Assembly: GCA_002633025.1 (NCBI GenBank)
Contig: NMRB01001303.1
Location: forward strand, 62,001-126,000
DNA from: Notospermus geniculatus
Lineage: Eukaryota > Nemertea > Pilidiophora > Heteronemertea > Lineidae
Direction: 5' to 3'
DNA: 64,000 nt
Part shown: positions 55,979-64,000 of the stretch, in pieces
Layout of the letters: each line of letters begins with the position of its first letter
Numbering within the stretch: position 1 is the first letter of the stretch
Notes under the pieces: model-generated
What the model saw: the letters and a program-made list of their open reading frames with translations, nothing else
Database searches by the model: none
What the model was told of the DNA's origin: nothing
Program-made: the position numbers and the translations under genes

Positions 55979-56146
55979 CGTACGTGTACAACTGTACGTG
56001 TACAAGCCACACTAATCCACTGTACAAACATGAGATAGTCAAGTGCGAGGCTAATCCTGTGAAGAGAGTTCTTGATCATGAGGGATAACGCTACTCTGAC
56101 TAGCAAACTAATCACTGAGCAAACATATTACAAAGATAATCCTTAT

Positions 56147-56560
56147 CCCGATATGCTCAGCATATCGGGGTTAGAACTGAATTTTTGTGTGAGGGAGGGT
56201 AATGTTTTATTCTGAGTGCTCCTCATTCTGTTCGTCGTCCATCGTCCTGAACAGGGATGGCAGGTTTCTTAACCGCTTGGCTTAGAAACATGAAACTTGG
56301 CCTACAGGTAGTCTATGGTAAAAACTGTATCTGGGTCAAAAATTAGGGCCGCTGGTTGTACACTCTGGCCTGTAGGGGGCGCTTTGCAAAAACGTTGTTT
56401 TGGCCATAATCTCCTCAAAACATTGCTAGCGAGAACCACGAATGGTGGGTTGGGTTCATATGATGGGAGTTCTTCACACAAATCCTAGATTTTTTATTTG
56501 ACCTACTTCCCAAGGTCACAGAATTGGCTCCTTTACTTGCCACCAGGCGGCAGATTCATA
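56147..56560 (+). repeat. Hairpin-capped repeat, family 4
   Basis: It starts with a perfect 10-bp hairpin CCCGATATGC, TCA, GCATATCGGG (56147-56169). A T/G-rich part with CTGTTCGTCGTCCATCGTCC follows, then ACCGCTTGGCTTAGAAACAT with GAAACTTGG, then CTACTTCCCAAGGTCACAGA. The layout equals families 1-3. Confidence 0.65.
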
Positions 56561-56638
56561 TAAAAACAGTATTTTACCTTGGTGAATCTGAGTGATAACA
56601 AGGACCACGAAATTTTCTGCTCAGGTGTGTGGGTAATA

Positions 56639-56850
56639 AGAAGAAATGAAATAGGTAACACCGTCTTTTGAATCAACTTGGTTGTATTGAGACAAGCTTT
56701 CCACCCTATCGGGCCTTCATCAGGTCCTGATGAAGGCCCGAAAGGGTCGAAAGCTTGTCTCAATACAACCAAGTTGATTCAAAAGACGGTGTTACCTATT
56801 TCATTTCTTCTCATTCATTCAACGATCAACACGGCTATCTCTATAATTAT
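56639..56850. mobile_element. Palindromic insertion with 13-bp TSD and hammerhead-like core
   Basis: The 212-bp insertion is flanked by the 13-bp direct repeat TGTGTGGGTAATA (56626-56638 and 56851-56863). Inside is a near-perfect palindrome with arms of about 85 bp (TGAAATAGGTAACACCGTCT outer, ACAAGCTTT inner). Near its centre the plus strand reads CTGATGA (56727-56733), a 5-bp stem GGCCC/GGGTC with a GAAA loop, and GAAA (56749-56752), the order of a hammerhead ribozyme core. Penelope-like elements carry such motifs and often insert as inverted partial copies. Ribozyme activity is doubtful because stem I does not pair here. Confidence 0.6.
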
Positions 56851-56863
56851 TGTGTGGGTAATA

Positions 56864-58333
56864 GAAGACGTAAACTCAGGTCTTCTAGGTCAAATTGGAG
56901 AAAATGAAAACACTGCATATTTTGGTCCTATAGACCTGATTCTTCTTAAATTGGTGCGGTGGGACAACTACACAGGGCAAATTTTTTGGTGTGGTCGGAT
57001 GTCTATTTATGACCACTAGGGAGCAATGATCTCATTCCATCGTTCCTCAGCGACCCTGATGAGAGGTGAGCAAGTAGTTCTCGCCGGTTTTTTGTAGGCC
57101 GTATTATTTTCCCGACATTCGTCTACCAGTGAGGAAAACTGGTACTGCGTTCCCGATGATCGTGTACGCAGTGAGGGAAAATCGTACTGGGTGCACGACT
57201 GTCGTGAGCGGACTGATGTATTGCGAATTTGGGACTCGACGGTCGGGTCAGGAACGATCGATTTCTTCACAGTGAAGACACATCTGGTCGTGGGTGCACT
57301 GAAGAATCTATGGTCAATTCAAGTCGCAGCTTATTCCGTCAGACAAAAGCCAGACTTTTTTTACAAGAAAGATTGGGAACAAGAAAAAATAAAATCACTT
57401 TTTTAACAGTTCTCAGGGCCGCCGCCCCAAAATATGCCAAAATGAAAAAAAATAAAATTTTATTTTCATTTTTATCCCGCCCGCCGCGCAGTAACGATCC
57501 TAGTAGTGGATCGTTCGCTGATATCAGCGCCAGTAGTTCTCTAATGAAAATTTTACCTTTAGTAAATAAACTTCAGTCATAAAATGCATAACTTTGTCTT
57601 GCCATCTCATCATTATCGAATCTTCTTGGCAAACTAGGCCTATAGTGACAGTTCCGGCGGAGCTACCCATCCACTTGAGCCGGCCTGACGATGTTTTGGC
57701 GGAAAGCCAAGAGAGACCAGTGACCATGGTGACTCAATTCCTGGAACTCCACATGCATTGGCTAGTCGCCAAGATGCAGTGATATGACCTATTTAGTGCT
57801 GTCATCCAATGGGTGAGGGGATACCACACTGGGATTCCCATGACATCATTGTGGCAACTATATTCAGGGCTCACAGGCTGCGCGAGACTGCTTGCGTGAG
57901 ACTGCTTTTGCACAGACCTGTGTAGCCGTGGAACGCATCACATCGGCGAGATTTGGCCGACGTGTACGTCCGCGACCTCATCACAGCGTAGGAATAAAAT
58001 AAGTCCCAAGTGACTGGCTTAACATTCTTTGCTTAATGCAAAAATATTTACAGATTTTTTTGTGAATAATTGTATGAGGCAAGTAACAACTATCATAATA
58101 AGCGAGGTTTGTAGGTACATGTATTTTGATCCTAGTAACTACGGGGATCGAGGGATCACATGATCAGCCAAGCCAAGTAGTTCGCTGTCAATCACCCGGC
58201 GCCATCTTGATTTCCCACAATCCTGTGAGCACGGCGTAACAGATTGGTGCGAGGCAGGAGCGCCTTCTGTTGTAACAATGTTATTTGGCACACCATGTGC
58301 ATGGGGTGTTTACACTTGCAAGTCATGTTCATT
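56864..58333. other. No gene recognised
   Basis: Short frames near 57016-57582 overlap on both strands with no domain. CAGTGAGGAAAACTG and GCAGTGAGGGAAAATCG near 57131-57184 are a small direct repeat. Confidence 0.45.
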
Positions 58334-59700
58334 ATGGTTCCCGATCAATCAGATCGGGAACCATATTGTTTTTGGTCATGGTGTCTGTGTGTGTGTGTGC
58401 GTGTGTGTGTCTGTGTGTCCGGTCTGTCACACCTTCATATCTCATCTCCTTGAACAGCTACAGCCATGGAAACAAATCCTACCCCTAGGTTTGTCAACCT
58501 GGGCAATCCAATGAGCCAATAATAATGTTCAATCTCAGATGCCTCCATCATGATGTAATCAACATATCGGACTTGATATTTTGTCTGTCGAGCTTTTATC
58601 TGATGGCATAACTCGGCTCCTTCAACACCTACAGCAATGGAAATAAGTTCTACCCTTAGGTTTTCATACCTTAGGAATAGGAGCAGTCAGCCGCGCATAT
58701 TGCTAACAGATGGCAGCACAGTCTTAGCGGACCAAATGTACAGGAAATCTATTATGATCGCTGCTCGATCGATAATGACTGGGTCCGCTAGATGCATTGA
58801 ATTGGGCCCTAGTGACACCTAGTGGTGAACTCGCTGACAGCTCCTATTGAATGGGCTGGTTACTTTTGATGTGAGATGTTGGGGTCATGGTGACATCGAT
58901 ATCACGAATTTGATATTTTTAGATAACTTGCCATACTGTCAACTGAGCAACATGAAACAAGTCTTAGTTCATGCCTACTTATCAAAGGACTGGACTAAGT
59001 TGAAAATCTCAGCCTCAAGAGATTTTGATATATCAAACTTGATAATTTGAAATATCTCTGCCTGTGGTAAAGGTAGAGGCATGATATCACCCATACTTAG
59101 GTTATTGAGGATGCCCATTTCGATTATGCAATGACCTTGATGATCAGAGGTCAAGGTCGAACTTGAAAATTTGAAATATCTCTGCCTGTGGTAGTGATAA
59201 AGACATGATATCACCCACACTTTAGGTTATTGAGGATGCACATTTCGATTACGCAATGACCTTGATTGTCAGAGGTCAAGGTCAAGGTCAACCATGAAAA
59301 TTTGTAATTTTTCTGCCTGTGGCAGTGATAGAGACATGATATCCCCCATACCTAGGTTACTGAGGATGCCCATTTCGATTATGATGTAATGACAATGATG
59401 ATCAGAGGTCAAGGTCAAGGTCAAACTTGATAATTCGAAATTCCTCGGCTTTTGGTAAAGGTAGAGGCATGATATCACCCATACCTAGGTTACTGAGGAT
59501 GCCCATTCTGATTATGCAATGACCTTGATGATCAAAGGTCAAGGTCATACTTTGATATTTGATACATCTCTGCCTATGGCAGAGGTGGAAGCATGATATC
59601 ACCCACTATTAGGTTACTGAGGATGCCCACTTTGATTATGCAATGACCTTGATGATCAGAGGTCAAGGTCAAACCTGATGATTTGATTTGAGCACATCAA
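58334..59700 (+). repeat. Hairpin-capped tandem repeat, family 3, longest copy
   Basis: A perfect 13-bp hairpin ATGGTTCCCGATC, AATCA, GATCGGGAACCAT (58334-58364) is followed by TGTTTTTGGTCATGGTGTCT, a (TG)n run, GGTCTGTCACACC and AACAGCTACAGCCATGG. From about 59040 to 59690, five to six units of roughly 125 bp carry TCTCTGCCTGTGGTAG, ATGATATCACCCATAC, TAGGTTATTGAGGATGCCCA, TTATGCAATGACCTTGATGA and TCAGAGGTCAAGGTCAAGG. A 100-bp piece around 58660-58840 seems inserted. No coding frame. Confidence 0.7.
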
Positions 59701-60548
59701 AATGGCAACCAGCAGGCTGCCTGTCATGCCTGTAAGGCCCTCTAAAACAAGCGGGAACCATCAGACATTTACAATGTCATCTTGTTTGGATTTGAGTTGA
59801 AACTTGGCATCAGTTCCTGTTGAATAGGTTTTTGTAATGCATTGAAAAGTTGGGATGGGATGTTCGTCTGTGTTCGTCTGCTCAGATTGTGTGCTCCGAT
59901 TTCACAGTGCCAAACATTAGCGAAGATCGTTATATTAAGTGGCATTTACTGGCATCTAAGGTAGTCCCTTGGCGTACGTCAGTGCGGGGGACTAGGCCGC
60001 AAATTTCAGGTACATGTATGATCACGGCCTGTGTCACTCCACAGGCTTTCTCCGAGACGCCGGCCACTTAATTCCAATCATGTGTGTAAGTTTTGAAGTA
60101 AATCCATCGCCAACTTTCTGAGAAATAGACATTTGCTAGGAATAAGTGTCCTCACTAAAGAGTGACACCGTGAGATCAGGGAACTCAAGTTAGCATGGTC
60201 TCTTGGCGCGCTGGCTTCAAATACATGTAATTCTGTATCTACCTGACATTTGACTTTTGGCCATTTATAACAGTCGCCGTCATCAATTAAAGGCAACACC
60301 ATCAGTTTTAATACGTACTACTTTACAGTGCATGGTGCGCATTAATACGTAACTTCAATCTTTTGCCAGGGGCCGACAGTGGCGCGTGCATCAGACACCC
60401 ATCCCTGCTTAGATCACGGCAGCGCCTAGACTTGGTAAATGAGCTAGGCCCTGCTGTTAAACGGCCCATTCAGATACCCTTGTAATCAGACACCCTCCCT
60501 GAATTACATCACCTCGGCGCCAAGGCTAGGTAAACCGTACTTTTATGC
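59701..60548. other. No gene recognised
   Basis: No domain, exon or structured repeat is evident. Confidence 0.5.
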
Positions 60549-60797
60549 ATTACGAGGGTAACTCCTTTTTTGGAATTACCCTCGTCTTCGTGTCCCACTT
60601 CCCGGTCAAAATACGGCATGAATAGAAAATTTTCAATGCCATGCGATATACAGTAGTGTGCAGTACTACTTTCTCTTCCAACATGCAAAAATTCAGTCAC
60701 AGAGATGTGCTAGTTTCGCCACCAGAGCCAATTTACTCACCGAAGCGTATCTTGTTCTGCCGCCATTGTTACGAGGGTAACCCGGGTTACCCTCGTG
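60549..60797. repeat. Two ACGAGGGTAAC palindromes
   Basis: ACGAGGGTAAC...ATTACCCTCGT (60549-60583) forms a hairpin. At about 60770-60795 ACGAGGGTAACCCGGGTTAC, followed by CCTCGT, is a perfect 26-bp palindrome. They are likely ends or collapsed copies of one small MITE family. Confidence 0.6.
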
Positions 60798-62668
60798 CGG
60801 TTGCATACAGTGGTCATGGCAAATTTAGATAGAGTTATTCTGGACCAAGGCTTGGTAAACTAGCTAGGCCTAGCGCCCTCCCACGCATTAATCACATACC
60901 ACAACCCCCCCCCGCGCCAGATTCTGCGCCCTGCAGTGTCTAGGCCTACGTCAGGTTCGGCGCCGCTTCATTGCAGTGGTGAACTTCGGAACTACGCGAA
61001 ATGTGCAATCTCGGGAGGTTTGGCCGCGCTGTGAGCAGACTTTTGCTCGGGTCAGATCAGACATTTTCGTGTGTAATGTATAGAATACTTTTGCACTTGG
61101 TCAATACTGATAGACATGATTCCCAATGGGTCACTCATATTCCTTCATTATTTCAGAACACTGGTTTGATTTATATCTGGTTGACACAACAAGTTCCAAA
61201 CTGTGTATTATGCAGGAACTGCTGTTTTCAATGTTTTACAACAACAATTTTTACAAACATGGACTCAGAAAATCGATCAAAATCCTGATTTTGCTTCTTA
61301 TAGGATCTTCAAAAACAACATTGAGAGAGAATAATACAGTGAGTACATAGTTAACTGGTTCTGGCTCAAAAATTTTCTAAGTCCATGAAAGGGGCCCGCA
61401 ACAGGGGAAATATGACCAAGTGTCGTTTGTGGTGGCCTATCCTTGTAGGCTCATTGATTTGAGAAAGTTTGATTGTATTGATTTTGGTTAGTCAGATGTT
61501 TGTGGTTGGTTTCTTTAGGAATGAATTGATATGGGAAAGTTTGATTGAATTGAATTGAATGAATGGCTTAATATGGCTTCTTCAATAGAGAGCATGTTCT
61601 GATTGGCTTACTGGAATAAGCGCAACGCAACGCAATCCAGCGCAATGGGAGTAATCATTGTTTCCAATACACTCAGATATTTTGTCGTGTTGTTGCGCCG
61701 TGAGTTGTTATAATGGTTACATGTCTGTGTGTGAAAGACTAACATCATCAAAAATTCAATTAGGCCTAAAAAGGAAGTAAAAGAGGGAATACCTGAATAC
61801 GGTAGGGCGGGTAGGCCTACACAGCACATGATGTAGCATAGCATACGCCCATGTCCATGATGTCATGATGTTGTCCATCGCACTCGACGGAAACGTCACG
61901 ATTCCGCACTTGCCGGAATCGGACCTCCGCGCTGCGCCCCGGCCGAAGAGACAGGAGCGCCACGTCATGGAAAAATATTCATGTATCACACTGCTATCTT
62001 GTCACCAGCGGTTAATATATTTAATGTTTTATGAACCTCGGTCTGTGGTACTTGCAACATATTAAAGCTGCTGAAGTAGGCCGCTATTATTCTCAGATTT
62101 TTGACGTCTTGTTTGTTTGTTTGTTTGTTTCACTTTTGCTGAGATTGGTATCGTGATCCTCCGCTAGGTGATTCGAGGTCTCACTACACAGTTTTGATGA
62201 AAATGAGGTGCCTCTCCTCTTCGGGGATCCACAGTGGAGTCACCGGTCTCCCATACCAAAACAAAAACTTAGGGAGTTTTGGGGGTTTCCCCTATGGTGC
62301 TTGAGTTCACCGCTGATATTTACATACCATTTACATATTTTATACATCAACGGGAGATGGCGCTGCGCTCGAATCGAACTCCTCCGCAACCATCATTTTG
62401 CGGGTCGATCGGATTGAATCCGATCGAATCTGAATGTGGTTTTTTTGGCTTGGTCGTATAAACGGCCCTATTGTCATTTGTTGGGATGAATTGGTCAGTG
62501 GAAGAGTTGACAATATTGGTGGCCTGAGTTGCTGGAAGAAAACCACAGACATTATCGAAGTGGCTCATAATATAAAGAAAGAACTCCGTTTTGAGACGAT
62601 GAGGAGGTTGTTTGTATGTATGGCATCATTACCATATTGCCGGACTGCGGATCTCGCCGCCGTGCCGG
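60798..62668. other. No gene recognised
   Basis: Frames at 61001-61350 and 61608-61989 have no recognisable domain. A perfect hairpin TCGATCGGATT/AATCCGATCGA lies at 62405-62427, and (TTTG)n occurs at 62111-62130. Confidence 0.5.
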
Positions 62669-63120
62669 TGTAACGTCAGCGAATTCTGGGGCCTCTTCCG
62701 TGAATGTATCCTCTAAAACTCCCCTGAATCGAGGAGAAATCTCGACTCGGTGAACTGGTGGCATCCATGTTGTTTTGACAATCAGCTGTCACTCATTCAG
62801 AACTTGCCCAATCAGTGATCGCGTAGTAAATTCCATAGTAATCTCACGTGACGTGATGATTGACAGGCGCTCATTCATACTGGCGTAGCGCGAAAAAAGG
62901 AAAACGAGGCTGTCTCACTCGCCCCGGCGGTTCACTTTAACGATCGTCCATACTCCACACGGTGTCGATAGTTTTGTCTTCGGAATAAATGGGCCGGAAT
63001 TTTTGGACATTTCATCTTTTTGTGGGTTCTCGCCGATGACTGCGCCCTTCCCCTTCTCTCTGTTTAAAGCTAGCTTATACTGCTAGCGACGGAGCCTCAC
63101 TTTAAGCATGGTCCGTTACA
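62669..63120 (+). mobile_element. 5' LTR of a Ty3/gypsy-type retrotransposon
   Basis: The 452-bp segment begins TGTAACG and ends CGTTACA, a 7-bp inverted pair with the canonical TG...CA ends. AATAAA near 62983 could serve as the poly(A) signal. A primer binding site starts 3 bases after it, and gag follows. The 3' LTR would lie beyond the window, so LTR identity and target duplication cannot be checked. Confidence 0.7.
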
Positions 63121-63123
63121 ATT

Positions 63124-63141
63124 TGGCATCCGCGTGGGGGC
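63124..63141 (+). other. Primer binding site
   Basis: TGGCATCCGCGTGGGGGC begins with TGG, the complement of the tRNA CCA end, directly after the LTR. The matching tRNA cannot be assigned by eye. Confidence 0.6.
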
Positions 63142-63459
63142 TAGTGTGTAGTCATTGGGGTTTGTTCATTGCTGGTAGCATATGCCTAGAATATCCGGGT
63201 TTTTTGCAAGGTCAATAGTTTCCCCGGGGGGCAACTGTCGTGGGTTGCCGGTGCAGGACGGGTTCCTTTTTAATGATTTGATTATTCCGTAATTGCGCGT
63301 GTTCTGAGGTGTGGTCATTTGTTTTATTAGGATTTTCCTGTTGATCAGGGTGTCATTGGGCTTTTTATTGCATCATTCTTTGTGGTCTCTAGTTCTCCCG
63401 TTTCACGGTGTTTTGTTTTGACGCTAATTCTGGAAGGGTGAGTGGGGGTCGGTTCCGCT

Positions 63460-64000
63460 ATGGAGCGCGAATTGTTGGACCGTTTGGAGCGCTCTTTCGA
63501 GGAGGTGGCGGAGGAGTTTGCAGAATTAACACGGAGGCCCGTGTCTTGTCTCGTTCCGGGTTCATCGGAAGTAAGGGGAGCTGCTAGCCCCGTGCTTCGT
63601 CGGGTTCCGAACGCCTCGGACTGGTCCTGTTCCGAGTGCCTTGAACGAGAGAGCAACTGCTCCTCCCATGACTGGTCTTGTTCCGGGCGTCTCAGTCGAA
63701 AGGGGTGCTGCTAGGTCAGAAGATCACGATGCATCTAGGCCTGTTAGCACAGACGGGGACGAACCGTTGCCAGCGGGGCGGCGTAAGCCGCTCGTTTTGC
63801 CTGATCACTTTAGCAATGACGAGGAAGTAGATTTTGAGGACTGGGTGGAGCGTGTGCAATTAGTTCAGTCAATGGGTGGACTGAGAAAGAAGTCATGGAC
63901 TTCATTCCTCTGAGGCTAAAGGAGGATGCGTTCCGTATCTATAATGATATGGACAGGGGCGATAAGTCCAGCTTTGAGCGTTTTTGTGAGGCATTTAGGC
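63460..64000 (+). pseudogene. Retrotransposon gag, frame-broken and cut by the window end
   Basis: The frame from the ATG at 63460 encodes MERELLDRLERSFEEVAEEF, an acidic coiled-coil-like start. It stops at 63714, while a second frame continues (PLVLPDHFSNDEEVDFEDWV) to a stop at 63913. A third frame carries LRLKEDAFRIYNDMD and SSFERFCEAF up to the edge. The FEDWVERVQLV and later RLKEDAF...SFERFCEAF blocks match the Ty3/gypsy Gag (retrotransposon gag) domain, which packages element RNA. Two frame changes point to decay or sequence errors. The pol region is outside the window. Confidence 0.75.

Noticed and set aside
57016-57582. Several open frames of 70-117 codons
   Set aside because: They overlap on both strands and no domain, start context or splice border supports any of them.

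Overview
This 64-kb window looks like nuclear DNA of a marine invertebrate animal. The evidence is split coding exons with GT/AG borders, animal extracellular domains (Ig, PAN/apple), tRNA-derived SINEs, CR1/L2-type LINEs, Penelope-like remnants, a Ty3-type LTR element and very many inverted-repeat elements. The frequent AGGCCT and ACATGT words and a 2A-like motif in a CR1/L2-type LINE fit an echinoderm, hemichordate, cephalochordate or mollusc, but I cannot name the species. There is one long assembly gap (24370-25306) and single N joins at 1475, 15331, 18752, 47830 and 54707.

Host genes are few. On the minus strand, a 39-nt micro-exon (12578-12616), a V-type Ig exon (12172-12504) and an I-set Ig exon (5981-6229) are all symmetric phase-1 units and may belong to one receptor-like gene whose 6-kb intron is packed with transposons. 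A PAN/apple exon lies at about 37070-37298 (+). Two open stretches (35541-35936 and 46389-47413, both +) are unrecognised.

Mobile elements dominate. 0-5.7 kb: a SINE, a PIF/Harbinger transposase pseudogene beside a 121-bp MITE with TTA target duplications, and several hairpin MITEs. 6.9-12.1 kb: a TTAA-type element with an 8-bp-TSD element nested in it, then a 4.1-kb inverted repeat carrying RFX X-box-like palindromes about every 172 bp. 12.7-19.4 kb: SINEs, a Mutator-like MITE duplicated by a probable misassembly, and a 63-bp minisatellite. 19.5-35.3 kb: GC-rich palindromic MITEs, nested and tandemly duplicated, and a truncated LINE. 36-41.5 kb: more MITEs, a Penelope-like GIY-YIG remnant, a duplicated SINE and a GGTCA-rich tandem array. 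41.7-45.8 kb: a LINE with an intact 1155-residue endonuclease/reverse-transcriptase ORF. 48-60.8 kb: palindromic satellites, foldback elements, two LINE fragments and a palindromic insertion with a hammerhead-ribozyme-like core. 62.67 kb to the end: a 5' LTR, primer binding site and a frame-broken gag.

The most notable patterns are: (1) the X-box-loaded foldback element; (2) a group of repeats that each start with a different hairpin but share the same internal layout and end in tandem arrays; (3) the 13-bp-TSD palindromic insertion with the hammerhead-like core; (4) a LINE whose 2A-like motif has His in place of the usual Asn; and (5) GC-rich MITEs with short direct duplications and a shared TTTACAC-like end.
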